9,082 nucleotides of DNA, taken from contig JALWKR010000324.1 of assembly GCA_027081375.1 (NCBI GenBank), forward strand, positions 1-9,082. The letters run 5' to 3'. The DNA comes from Persephonella sp. Its GTDB lineage: Bacteria; Aquificota; Aquificia; Aquificales; Hydrogenothermaceae. The notes under the pieces were generated by a model, which saw only the letters and a program-made list of their open reading frames with translations, made no database searches and was not told the DNA's origin. A program made the translations under genes and the position numbers. This document shows, in pieces, positions 1 through 6,411 of this stretch; the first letter of the stretch is position 1; the number at the start of each line of letters is the position of its first letter.

Positions 1-457
1 GAGCAAGATTTAATGGACAGGCTTCTTTTTTTACGTTTAAGTAAAGATGAATATCACTTTCTCTGGCTAATGTTGAAGATGGATTATTTGTTATCCCAAT
101 GACTTTATTTCCCCATCTTTTTATAGTAGGTATAATTGCTAAAAGCTCTGGGGTTTCACCACTGTTAGATATAGCTAAAACAAGGTCTTCTTTTGAGATC
201 ATACCAAGATCACCATGTATAGCCTCTGCAGGATGCAGGAAAAAAGAGGGAGTTCCTGTTGATGCTAATGTTGCTGCTATTTTCTTTCCTACAAGGCCAG
301 ACTTTCCCATTCCTGTAACAATAACTTTTCCCTTTGTATCTAAAATAAGTTCCACAGCTTTATTAAAATTTTCATCTAAAGCTTCTATTAAATCTTCTAA
401 AGCTTTTTTTTCTTCTTTTAAAACAGTTTTTCCTATGCTAAGAGGATTTTTACTCAA
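1..457 (-). CDS. kdsD: Arabinose-5-phosphate isomerase, KpsF/GutQ/KdsD family (partial, C-terminus outside window)
   Basis: Interconverts D-ribulose 5-phosphate and D-arabinose 5-phosphate, the first step toward Kdo for lipopolysaccharide, in the cytoplasm. The 152 visible codons cover the SIS sugar-isomerase domain: GMGKSGLVGKK (about residues 49-59), ASTGTPSFFLHPAEAIHGDLG (65-85), AISNSGETPE, and KEACPLNLA at the cut edge. All of these match E. coli KdsD closely. The paired CBS domains expected after about residue 200 lie beyond base 1. No ATG lies near the N-terminus. I chose TTG at 455-457 because GAGAGG sits 6 bases upstream and the next residues (SKNPLSIGKTVLKEE) look like a normal family start. 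The start overlaps the end of the PSP1 gene by 8 bp, so the two are probably translationally coupled. Family is certain from sequence; the choice between KdsD and a capsule paralogue (KpsF) is inferred. Confidence 0.93.
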   Translation of the reverse strand, partial: MSKNPLSIGKTVLKEEKKALEDLIEALDENFNKAVELILDTKGKVIVTGMGKSGLVGKKIAATLASTGTPSFFLHPAEAIHGDLGMISKEDLVLAISNSGETPELLAIIPTIKRWGNKVIGITNNPSSTLARESDIHLYLNVKKEACPLNLA

Positions 458-1391
458 TTGGTTCCTCTCTTGAAGTGCTATTTTCTTTTTCATCCTCAAA
501 AGATATATTTTCTATATTACTTGAACCACATCCTGAACATCCACCACAGGGGGTTTCTCTTTTTATTCCTAGTTTATCTAGCTCATCAAAAGGAATAGAT
601 ACTATAAGACCATTCTCATCAATTAAATCTAATGCTTCTTTTATAAAATCATAACCTTTTACTACATATCTTTTTCCTTCAATTTCTATTTCAGACTCTA
701 TTTCAGGCAGGTCTTTTCTTATAGAGTAGTTATCTGCTTCAAAAGCCAGACAGCACATTAACCTTCCACAAACTCCAGTAAATTTCATAGGAGTTGGAGG
801 AAGATTTTGTTCTTCAAGCATCTCAACATTAACAGGATCAAATTTATCCATGAAAAGAGAGCAGCAGCATTCCTGACCACACACCCCTATAGCTCCTGCC
901 ATTTGAACCCCATCCCTTACTCCAACCTGTCTCATTTCTATTCTCATCTTTAGTCTTTTAGCAAGCTCCCTAACAAGCTGTCTAAAATCTACTCTTCCTT
1001 CAGAAACATAGTAAAAAAGTATTTTAGAACGATTTAAAGGAATATACGATTTTAGAAGATTCATTTTAAGTCCAAGTTTTTCAGAGAGTTTTTTACACAG
1101 ATTTAATGCTTTTTCTGCCTCTTTTTCATGTTTATCAAAGGTATTAATATCTTTTTTTGTGGCTTTTCTCAAAAATTTATAATCTGAAGGATTATCTGGG
1201 TCAGGTATAGAATTTCCTACTACTATAACAAGTTCTTCTCCTTTCTCTGTCTCTATTACAATAAAATCACCTTTCTTTATGAAAATAGGAACGTTGTTTA
1301 CATCACTAAATTTATGAGTATCTAAAAAACGTATTCTTACTGTTTTAGTCTTATGTTTATACCTTGGTTTTTCTTTTATAACAGACGCCAT
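450..1391 (-). CDS. ricT: PSP1-domain protein, RicT/YaaT family, with extra C-terminal cysteine cluster
   Basis: A 313-aa protein of the PSP1/RicT (YaaT) family. In Bacillus subtilis RicT works with RicA and RicF as an Fe-S-containing complex that influences RNase Y-dependent mRNA maturation and development. The signature is clear: IEMRQVGVRDGVQMAGAIG (151-169), then C171-x4-C176-C177, then FTGVCGRLMCCLAFE (204-218) with C208, C213 and C214. These correspond to the conserved Fe-S cysteines of the family. C175 makes a CCC run, and a tail motif C282-x2-C285-x2-C288 precedes an acidic end; neither is in the B. subtilis protein as I remember it. The start is secure: AAAGGAGG lies 6 bases before the ATG, inside the last codons of holB (2-bp gap). 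Neighbours tmk and holB match the Bacillus order. Function here is inferred, since RicA and RicF partners are not visible in this window. Confidence 0.9.
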   Translation of the reverse strand: MASVIKEKPRYKHKTKTVRIRFLDTHKFSDVNNVPIFIKKGDFIVIETEKGEELVIVVGNSIPDPDNPSDYKFLRKATKKDINTFDKHEKEAEKALNLCKKLSEKLGLKMNLLKSYIPLNRSKILFYYVSEGRVDFRQLVRELAKRLKMRIEMRQVGVRDGVQMAGAIGVCGQECCCSLFMDKFDPVNVEMLEEQNLPPTPMKFTGVCGRLMCCLAFEADNYSIRKDLPEIESEIEIEGKRYVVKGYDFIKEALDLIDENGLIVSIPFDELDKLGIKRETPCGGCSGCGSSNIENISFEDEKENSTSREEPIE

Positions 1392-1393
1392 TA

Positions 1394-2326
1394 TTATCCT
1401 CCTTTAACATTAAAATACAATCCTTCCACAGCTAATTTTTTCTTAACACCAGACTTAATAGCTTGCTGGAATTTTTCATACTCTTTTAAAAATGTTTCAT
1501 AACTTTCTATATCAAAATCTCCTTTTAGAGTTTTTTTATGAAGAACAACCTGAACTATCTGAAAAATAATAAATATTTCTCTATTATCTAGCTTGTCTAG
1601 TATATCTGCAAGATTTATAATGCCTTCTATTCTAAAGTTATTATCTAACATTAACACAGCAAAATCTTTAGCAAGCTGATACAGTTTAGGATTATCTTTT
1701 ATAAGGGAAAATAAAGATAGAGAACCTTCTGATATAGCTGATATCTCCTTTGCTTCTTTTTCTGAAAATCCCCTTTCTGTTAAAAATCTGTAAATTTCAT
1801 CTTTTAGAAGCTGTTTAAACTTTATCTTAAAACATCTAGAAACAATAGTAGGTAAAAGTTTATTCTGGTTAGTAGTAGTTAGAATAAACATTACATTTTT
1901 AGGAGGCTCTTCCAATGTTTTTAAAAGAGCATTACTAGCCTCCATATTCATCTTTTCTGCATTCTCTATTATTACAACCTTTCCTTTAGATGATTTTAGC
2001 TTAATAAAATCAATAACTTCTCTTATCTGAGATATCTTTATATCTTTTCCTTCTTGAGATGATACTAGTTTTATATCAGGGTTATATGTAAGATTTGTTC
2101 CATTGTATATATTTGATATAAGGTTATCTGTAAGCCTGCAGCTTTTACATTCTCCACATCCAAAGTTTGTATTTTTCTCACACAAAAAACCTTTTGCTGT
2201 ATACAAAGCAAGAAGCTTTTTTCCTATTCCTTCCTTCCCTTCAAACAAAAAGGAGTAAGAGGGAAAATTTCTATTTAAATACTTACTTATAAGCTCTTTT
2301 TCTCTGTGATGTCCTATTACTTCCAT
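1394..2326 (-). CDS. holB: DNA polymerase III delta-prime subunit
   Basis: Clamp-loader subunit delta-prime (310 aa), part of the complex that loads the beta sliding clamp at primer ends. It has the AAA+ layout. A degenerate Walker A GKEGIGKK (30-37) has Lys where Ser/Thr is usual, as expected of a non-hydrolysing delta-prime. Zinc ligands C49, C57, C60 and C63 (CGECKSC) follow. The Walker-B region VVIIENAEKMNMEASNALL (117-135) continues into KTLEEPP, then LTTTNQNKLLPTIVSRC (149-165) carrying the SRC arginine-finger motif. The C-terminal collar region is weakly conserved. The ATG at 2324-2326 has AAAAAGG directly abutting it and AGAGGTG about 13 bases upstream, so initiation probably depends on coupling to tmk, which ends 5 bp before. 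A dnaX paralogue is unlikely given the broken P-loop, the length and the tmk neighbour. Confidence 0.95.
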   Translation of the reverse strand: MEVIGHHREKELISKYLNRNFPSYSFLFEGKEGIGKKLLALYTAKGFLCEKNTNFGCGECKSCRLTDNLISNIYNGTNLTYNPDIKLVSSQEGKDIKISQIREVIDFIKLKSSKGKVVIIENAEKMNMEASNALLKTLEEPPKNVMFILTTTNQNKLLPTIVSRCFKIKFKQLLKDEIYRFLTERGFSEKEAKEISAISEGSLSLFSLIKDNPKLYQLAKDFAVLMLDNNFRIEGIINLADILDKLDNREIFIIFQIVQVVLHKKTLKGDFDIESYETFLKEYEKFQQAIKSGVKKKLAVEGLYFNVKGG

Positions 2327-2331
2327 CCTTT

Positions 2332-2946
2332 TTATAAAACACCTCTAGCTTTCAAATGATTTAAAATCTGCTGAAAAATATGGTCTATATCTTTTGTCCC
2401 GTCAAGGATAACTATTCTTTCAGGATTTTCTTGTGCTATTTTTATAAAACCTTCTCTTAATCTTCTATGAAACTGTATATCTTCAGACTCTATTCTGTCT
2501 TTTTCTTCTCCTAAACGCTTAAGAGAAATCTCAACTGGAATATCAATTAAAAATGTTAAATCAGGATACACCCCTTCTACTGCTATATCATTAAGCATCT
2601 TTATCAGATTTATATCTAATCCTCTTGCATATCCCTGATATGCTAGTGTTGAGTCTATATATCTGTCACATATAACAAAGTAACCTTTTTCAAGATATGG
2701 TTTTATAACATTATGAACATGAAAATTTCTGTCAGCTTCATATAAAAAAAGCTCTGCCTTTGGAGGAAATATTTCAGTTGTTTTTGATAAAAGGATTTCT
2801 CTTATTTTTTTACCAGTTTCAGTTCCCCCTGGTTCCCTTGTAAGAACAGCTTTTTTATCTTCGTTTAGAAGATACTCACAGAGAAGTTTTGCCTGAGTAG
2901 TTTTTCCTGCTCCTTCTATTCCTTCAAAGGTTATGAAAACTCCCAT
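2332..2946 (-). CDS. tmk: Thymidylate kinase (dTMP kinase)
   Basis: Phosphorylates dTMP to dTDP with ATP, an essential step toward dTTP; cytoplasmic, 204 aa from the chosen start. Motifs: P-loop FEGIEGAGKTTQAK (7-20), REPGGTETGK (37-46), DRYIDSTLAYQGYARG (94-109) with the DRY signature, and a LID segment carrying R144, K149 and R151 (around EEKDRIESE). A P-loop without arginine together with basic LID residues indicates the bacterial (E. coli-like, type II) form. An in-frame TTG 18 bases upstream (2962-2964) would add six residues. I chose the ATG at 2944-2946 because AAAAGGAG ends 5 bases before it and the family starts just before the first beta strand. It is the first gene of the tmk-holB-ricT-kdsD operon, coupling dTTP supply and clamp loading by position. 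Confidence 0.97.
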   Translation of the reverse strand: MGVFITFEGIEGAGKTTQAKLLCEYLLNEDKKAVLTREPGGTETGKKIREILLSKTTEIFPPKAELFLYEADRNFHVHNVIKPYLEKGYFVICDRYIDSTLAYQGYARGLDINLIKMLNDIAVEGVYPDLTFLIDIPVEISLKRLGEEKDRIESEDIQFHRRLREGFIKIAQENPERIVILDGTKDIDHIFQQILNHLKARGVL

Positions 2947-3037
2947 AAAATCTCCTTTTGACAAAAATCATAGATAAGAAAGAAAAAGCATATATAATTT
3001 TAGAGAAAATTAAAAGAAAATGGAGGATAAAAAGATG
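2944..3037. promoter_or_regulatory. Divergent promoter region between tmk and the nfu-type gene
   Basis: An 88-bp gap between divergent starts must promote both directions. On the plus strand a perfect TATAAT lies at 2993-2998, giving a leader of about 30 bases and then GGAGG at 3022-3026, 8 bases before the ATG. No convincing -35 lies 16-18 bases upstream. On the minus strand TATGAT at 2972-2967 is the best -10, and AAAAGGAG (2959-2952) follows almost at once. Both calls are by eye; the plus-strand one is better. Confidence 0.4.
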
Positions 3038-3328
3038 ACACAAGAACAAAAAACAACAGCTCAAGAAACACAGGAAGTTAAGATAGATAGAAAAAAAGTT
3101 GAAGAAGTTTTAGAGCAGATAAGACCTGCTTTAAGATTTGATGGCGGAGATGTTGAACTAGTTGATATTGGAAATGATGGAACTGTTTATGTAAGACTTA
3201 TGGGAGCTTGTCATGGATGTGCAATGTCTCTTGTAACACTAAAAGGTGGAATTGAAATGAAACTTAAAGAGGCAATTCCTGAAGTAAAAGAAGTTGTAGC
3301 TGTAAACCTTAATCAACCACCATTTTAA
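3035..3328 (+). CDS. NifU C-terminal-domain (Nfu-type) Fe-S cluster scaffold/carrier protein
   Basis: A small (97 aa) Nfu-domain protein. Such proteins bind a [4Fe-4S] cluster across a dimer through a CxxC pair and pass it to client apoproteins. Visible: RPALRFDGGDVELVDI (30-45), GACHGCAMSLVTLKGGIE (57-74) with C59 and C62, and IPEVKEVVAV (81-90), the canonical single domain. About 15 polar residues precede the domain, and no A-type domain or N-terminal NifU scaffold is present. An earlier in-frame ATG at 3020 overlaps the GGAGG (3022-3026) that serves the ATG at 3035 with 8-base spacing, so I start at 3035. It seems monocistronic: its own promoter lies upstream and a hairpin stands after the stop. 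Clients cannot be named from context. Confidence 0.93.
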   Translation: MTQEQKTTAQETQEVKIDRKKVEEVLEQIRPALRFDGGDVELVDIGNDGTVYVRLMGACHGCAMSLVTLKGGIEMKLKEAIPEVKEVVAVNLNQPPF

Positions 3329-3332
3329 GTAT

Positions 3333-3357
3333 AAAAAAGCCTGCTTAAAGCAGGCTT
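3333..3357 (-). terminator. Intrinsic terminator between convergent nfu-type and DUF167 genes
   Basis: A perfect 9-bp stem (AAGCCTGCT at 3337-3345 and AGCAGGCTT at 3349-3357) closes a TAA loop. Read on the minus strand it ends in a T run (six T including the stem base), a classical intrinsic terminator. On the plus strand the stem is followed by CAATCCTC with no T run, so stopping of the nfu-type transcript would be weaker. It shares its last base with the TGA stop of the DUF167 gene. Confidence 0.85.
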
Positions 3358-3578
3358 CAATCCTCTATCTCAAAAATTTTTTCTTTAGAAGTTTCTCCTC
3401 TAATAAGCTTTATTCTAGATTTTGGAACTTTTAGTTCTTTAGATAAAAGCTCAATAACTTTCTTATTAGCTTTACCTTTTTCAGGAACAACAGTAACTCT
3501 TACCTCATAAAAACCTTCTTCTATCTTTTTCACTTCATTCTTTTTTGCGTTTGGTTTAACCTTGACTTTTATCTTCAT
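3357..3578 (-). CDS. DUF167 / YggU (UPF0235) family protein
   Basis: A 73-aa member of the small conserved DUF167/YggU family, whose biochemical role is not established. The family pattern is complete: KVKPNAKKNEV (6-16), VTVVPEKGKANKKVIELLSKEL (28-49), and IRGETSKEKIFEI (59-71). No membrane segment or cysteine is present. The ATG is preceded by AGGAGAG with 4-base spacing. The gene stands alone, divergent from aroK (57-bp gap) and convergent with the nfu-type gene, with the terminator hairpin directly at its stop codon. Family assignment is confident; I offer no function. Confidence 0.9.
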   Translation of the reverse strand: MKIKVKVKPNAKKNEVKKIEEGFYEVRVTVVPEKGKANKKVIELLSKELKVPKSRIKLIRGETSKEKIFEIED

Positions 3579-3635
3579 TTTACTCTCCTAATTCCTGTAT
3601 ATTTTTAGAGTCAAAAATTCTATGGAGAAATTATA
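3579..3635. promoter_or_regulatory. Short divergent intergenic region, DUF167 gene / aroK
   Basis: These 57 bp must hold the starts for the minus-strand DUF167 gene and the plus-strand aroK-acpS pair. On the plus strand TATATT at 3598-3603 is a possible -10 for aroK, without a recognisable -35. On the minus strand TATAAT (3635-3630) could serve the DUF167 gene. GGAGAA at 3624-3629 is the ribosome site for the TTG start of aroK. Promoter assignments are weak. Confidence 0.3.
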
Positions 3636-4154
3636 TTGAAAGATAAAAACATATTTCTCGTTGGTTTTATGGGAAGTGGTAAATCCACTGTAGGTAAGAT
3701 TTTAGCAAAAAAGTTAGGAATGAAGTTTATAGATATAGATGAGGAAATAGAAAAAAAGGAAAATATGAGTATAAAAGATATTTTCTCAAAAAAAGGAGAA
3801 AACTACTTTAGAGAATGTGAAAAAAGAGAGATAGAAGAGTTTACAAAGAAAAAGGGATACATAGTTTCAACAGGAGGTGGTCTTGGAGCAAATATTGATA
3901 ATATGAAAAAGATGAAAAATGCAGGAATAGTTGTATGGTTAAAAGTTTCCTTAGATGAAGTACTGAGAAGATGTGGAAATGACAAAAACAGACCTGTTCT
4001 CCAAAAACCTTATGAAGAGCTAGAAAAATTATACACAGAAAGGAAAAAAGTTTATTCAATGGCAGATATTCATATAGATACAGAAAATAAATCTCCTGAG
4101 GAGATAGCTTCAAAAATACAGGAGAACATTTATGGAAATATACACAGGAATTGA
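3636..4154 (+). CDS. aroK: Shikimate kinase
   Basis: Phosphorylates the 3-hydroxyl of shikimate with ATP in the chorismate pathway to aromatic amino acids; cytoplasmic, 172 aa, normal family length. Motifs: Walker A GFMGSGKST (10-18), shikimate-binding DID (33-35), FRECE with R59, STGGG (78-82) as the Walker-B-like loop, LID arginine R119 in DKNRPVL, and ERKKVY with R136. The start is TTG at 3636-3638. GGAG (3624-3627) lies 8 bases upstream, and the first residues run straight into the beta-1 strand and P-loop, so no later ATG is possible without losing it. The 3' end overlaps the start of acpS by 23 bp, implying co-translation. Confidence 0.96.
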   Translation: MKDKNIFLVGFMGSGKSTVGKILAKKLGMKFIDIDEEIEKKENMSIKDIFSKKGENYFRECEKREIEEFTKKKGYIVSTGGGLGANIDNMKKMKNAGIVVWLKVSLDEVLRRCGNDKNRPVLQKPYEELEKLYTERKKVYSMADIHIDTENKSPEEIASKIQENIYGNIHRN

Positions 4155-4521
4155 TATAGTTGAGAATGAAAGGATAAAGAACGCCGTAGAGAGATTAGGG
4201 GATAAATTTCTTCACCGAGTTTTCACAGAGAGAGAAATAGATTACTGCAAACAGAAGGTATCATTTTATTCATGTCTCGCTGCAAGGTTTGCAGCAAAGG
4301 AAGCTTTTATAAAGGCTTATTATCAGGCTTTTAAAGAAAAATTATTTTTTAAACAGATAGAAGTTTTAGGCAAGAAAAATTCCCCTGCAGAAATTTTGCT
4401 GCACATAGAAAACTCAGAAGCCAAACAATATAAAATTCCTTTTAAATCAAGTATTTCCATATCTCATGAAAATAAATTCTCTGTAGCAGTAGTGGTAATT
4501 TACCTTCCTAAAGTGCAGTAA
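4132..4521 (+). CDS. acpS: Holo-[acyl-carrier-protein] synthase
   Basis: Transfers 4'-phosphopantetheine from CoA to apo-ACP, switching on the carrier for fatty-acid synthesis. The protein is 129 aa, typical for the AcpS group. Motifs: TGIDIVENERI (5-15) with metal ligand D8, the FTEREIDYC segment (31-39), ARFAAKEAFIKAY (51-63) with metal ligand E57, and SISISHENKFSVAVVV (107-122) at the C-terminus. The start ATG lies inside the end of aroK, with AGGAG 8 bases upstream. It is the last gene of this plus-strand pair: a hairpin starts within its final codons, and the next gene is about 105 bp away. The fabL-like gene some 3 kb away is a pathway relative, not an operon partner. Confidence 0.95.
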   Translation: MEIYTGIDIVENERIKNAVERLGDKFLHRVFTEREIDYCKQKVSFYSCLAARFAAKEAFIKAYYQAFKEKLFFKQIEVLGKKNSPAEILLHIENSEAKQYKIPFKSSISISHENKFSVAVVVIYLPKVQ

Positions 4522-4563
4522 AAATATTGCACTTTCTATGCCACTTTAAAGGAAATTCTTTTT
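4510..4563 (+). terminator. Hairpin and T-rich stretch after acpS, probable terminator
   Basis: AAAGTGCA (4510-4517, in the last codons of acpS) pairs perfectly with TGCACTTT (4528-4535) around a 10-base loop, extendable by a G-T and a T-A pair. Only three T follow directly. A second partner, CCACTTTAAAGG (4541-4552), could pair with CCTAAAGTG (4507-4515) instead, and it is followed by TTCTTTTT (4556-4563). Termination is likely; which fold does it is unclear. Confidence 0.55.
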
Positions 4564-4583
4564 ATATCAAATATTTAGTATCT

Positions 4584-4619
4584 TGGTATATTTTTTGATG
4601 TCTCTATATACAGGAGGAG
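4584..4619 (+). promoter_or_regulatory. Candidate promoter and strong ribosome site before flhF
   Basis: TGGTATATTTTTTGAT at 4584-4599 resembles the sigma-54 element: TGG and TTG at the right spacing, but GA instead of the nearly invariant GC at -12. The same bases also give a poor sigma-70 reading (TTGGTA 4583-4588, 16 bases, TATATA 4605-4610). Either would start transcription very close to the ribosome site AGGAGGAG at 4612-4619, which is strong and 7 bases from the flhF ATG. The promoter call is weak; the ribosome site is solid. Confidence 0.25.
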
Positions 4620-4626
4620 AAAAAGG

Positions 4627-5529
4627 ATGCTTTTAAAAAAATTCCTAGCAAAAAATATACAGGAAGGGTGGAGGAAGGTGAAAGAAACTTTAGGGGAAGA
4701 TGCTATTATCTTATCTATAAAAGAGAGTAATAACACATTTGAGATAATAGCAGCTTCTCCTGAAAAAAAAGCAAAAGATATAAAAGGAAAATACTTAAAA
4801 CTTGCAAATCTAAAAAGTTTCGTAACAGAGCTTGAAAAAAGTGATATTGATGAACTACTCAAAGAAGAAATAGAGGAAGAGATTGTACTTACATACACTC
4901 CAATAATAAAAACCAGTTTCACAAACCTTTTTAACAGAATATATAAAGATCCCCTCGATAAAAAATTTATTGTTCTTTTTGGAAATATATCATCTGGAAA
5001 AAGTATAACTGCAGCAAAGCTAGCAGCTATACTAAAATTTGAAAGGGGAAAAAACATATGTATAGCCTCTTTAGATTTTTATAAGATAGGTGGCTCCGAG
5101 ACTGTAGAAACGTTCTCTCAAATAATGCAGATACCTTTTGTAAAAATTGAAAATGAAAAGGATTTTATTCTAAACAAAGATTTTTTTGAAGAATTTGATC
5201 ATGTTATTTTAGATACTCCAGGAAATATAAATGAGCTTAAAGAAGTAGAAAAATTCTCTTACCTTATAAGCAAAGGAAGTAATACAGAAAATATTCTTGT
5301 TATCCCTCTAACTAAAAAAGAAAGACTCATAGAAAAAGACATTCATTACTTTTCTAAGTTTAATATAAAGCATTTAATTCTTACTAAATACGACCAGATA
5401 GAAAGCAGGCTACCTATCTACTACATATTAAGCACTTCTAACTATCCTGTTAGCTACATAGCAAATGGAGTAAAGGTTCCTGAAGATATATTTCATGCAG
5501 AAAAACTTTTAGAAGAAAAGGTTTTGTAA
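4627..5529 (+). CDS. flhF: Flagellar biosynthesis GTPase FlhF (short, divergent)
   Basis: SRP-family GTPase that, with FlhG, sets the position and number of flagella at the membrane. The N-terminus LLKKFLAKNIQEGWRKVKETLGEDAIIL (2-29) is the FlhF B-domain start. The NG domain follows: GNISSGKS (119-126) for G1, DFYKIGGSETVETFSQIMQIP (150-170) for the DTYRIGA...MGIP motif, ILDTPGN (194-200) for DTAGR, LTKYDQ (252-257) for TKLDE, and NGVKVPEDI (280-288) for GQxVPEDI. At 300 aa it is shorter than typical FlhF (about 360-430), because the linker between B and NG domains is short and acidic. The substitutions DTYR to DFYK and DTAGR to DTPGN are unusual and may affect GTP turnover. First gene of the operon; flhG starts one base after its stop. 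Confidence 0.92.
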   Translation: MLLKKFLAKNIQEGWRKVKETLGEDAIILSIKESNNTFEIIAASPEKKAKDIKGKYLKLANLKSFVTELEKSDIDELLKEEIEEEIVLTYTPIIKTSFTNLFNRIYKDPLDKKFIVLFGNISSGKSITAAKLAAILKFERGKNICIASLDFYKIGGSETVETFSQIMQIPFVKIENEKDFILNKDFFEEFDHVILDTPGNINELKEVEKFSYLISKGSNTENILVIPLTKKERLIEKDIHYFSKFNIKHLILTKYDQIESRLPIYYILSTSNYPVSYIANGVKVPEDIFHAEKLLEEKVL

Positions 5530-5530
5530 A

Positions 5531-6388
5531 ATGAGAAATCAAGCTCAGGGACTTGAAAATCTTATAAATAGGGAAGAAAAGCCTAAATTTCAGGCTATAT
5601 CAATTACTTCAGGTAAAGGTGGAGTTGGAAAATCAAGTTTTACTATAAATCTTGCTTATCAACTTCAAAGATTAAACAAAAAAGTTATTATCTTTGATGC
5701 TGATTTAGCATTAGCAAATATAGACATTCTCCTTGGAGAAAAACCTAAATATAACTTAAGCCACTTTTTAAATGGGGAAAAAACTATAAATGAGATTATA
5801 TACACTTCAAAAAAATACGGAATAAAATTTATCCCTGCTACTTCTGGATTTGAGGAATTAGCAAACCTACCTTTTGAAAAACAGATGTATATATTAGATG
5901 CTCTTCACGAAATTTATTACAAGTTTGACATAATGTTAATAGATACATCAGCAGGTTTATCTCAGGATGTTATTAACTTCTGTCTAGCATCTGACAAAAC
6001 AATTGTTCTTACAACTCCAGACCCTACATCTTTAAGTGATTCCTATGCAATATCAAGGGTCCTTTTAACATACAAATCTGAAGACCTTGATGTTGGCATT
6101 GTTGTAAATATGGTGGAAGACGAAGATGAAGCTTTAAAGATATACAGAGGCATAGACTCTACATTAAAAACTTTTGTAGGAAAAGGTATTAGTTACTATG
6201 GATTTATAAAAAAAGATGAAAGATTAGCAGACTCAATAAGAAATATATATCTTCTTTCTGCTGAATATCCTAACGCTATTTACAGCAAAAATGTGCTTAA
6301 CATAGCTAGATCTTTAGTAGAGGGAACAACCCCATTAAAAAGTAAAAAGTCTTTTTGGCAAAAGCTTATCTCTTATTGGAAAAGTTAA
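5531..6388 (+). CDS. flhG: Flagellum site/number-determining ATPase FlhG (FleN/YlxH, MinD-like)
   Basis: MinD/ParA-type ATPase that restrains flagellar number and stimulates FlhF GTPase activity. Visible: an N-terminal NQAQGLENL (3-11) corresponding to the FlhF-activating DQAxxLR motif, deviant Walker A KGGVGKS (29-35), the FDADLALANIDILLG switch region (55-69), LIDTSAGLS (136-144) as Walker B, and VVNMVED (191-197). The C-terminus SKKSFWQKLISYWKS (271-285) looks like an amphipathic membrane-targeting helix of the MinD kind. Length (285 aa) is normal. AAAAGG lies about 9 bases before the ATG, and the gene starts one base after flhF. A chromosomal MinD or ParA is unlikely given the flhF-fliA neighbours and the QA-L N-terminus. 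Confidence 0.95.
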   Translation: MRNQAQGLENLINREEKPKFQAISITSGKGGVGKSSFTINLAYQLQRLNKKVIIFDADLALANIDILLGEKPKYNLSHFLNGEKTINEIIYTSKKYGIKFIPATSGFEELANLPFEKQMYILDALHEIYYKFDIMLIDTSAGLSQDVINFCLASDKTIVLTTPDPTSLSDSYAISRVLLTYKSEDLDVGIVVNMVEDEDEALKIYRGIDSTLKTFVGKGISYYGFIKKDERLADSIRNIYLLSAEYPNAIYSKNVLNIARSLVEGTTPLKSKKSFWQKLISYWKS

Positions 6389-6411
6389 AAAAAGATTTGG
6401 AGGGCTAAGAA

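Noticed and set aside
99..473. Plus-strand open frame of 124 codons
   Set aside because: It is the opposite strand of kdsD, whose minus-strand translation gives a clear SIS domain; the plus-strand product has no family features and lacks a ribosome site.
2944..2964. TTG start for tmk six codons upstream
   Set aside because: The ribosome site AAAAGGAG lies between this TTG and the ATG at 2944-2946, so it serves the ATG.
2958..2998. Perfect TTGACA (2958-2963) with TATAAT (2993-2998) before the nfu-type gene
   Set aside because: They are 29 bases apart, far over the 16-18 needed for one sigma-70 promoter; TTGACA here partly comes from the complement of the tmk ribosome site.
3020..3034. Upstream ATG for the nfu-type gene
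   Set aside because: It overlaps the GGAGG that is well placed for the ATG at 3035 and has no ribosome site of its own.
3803..4113. Two minus-strand open frames inside aroK
   Set aside because: Both are complements of aroK with low-complexity Phe/Leu/Ser content and no start signals.
4545..4572. Possible sigma-28 promoter (TAAAGGAA) upstream of flhF
   Set aside because: The -35-like half is only partly matched and no CCGATAA-like -10 follows at 11 bases.
4575..5057. Minus-strand open frame of 160 codons opposite flhF
   Set aside because: A Ser/Phe-rich translation typical of the complement of a Lys/Glu-rich gene; flhF on the other strand is clearly real.
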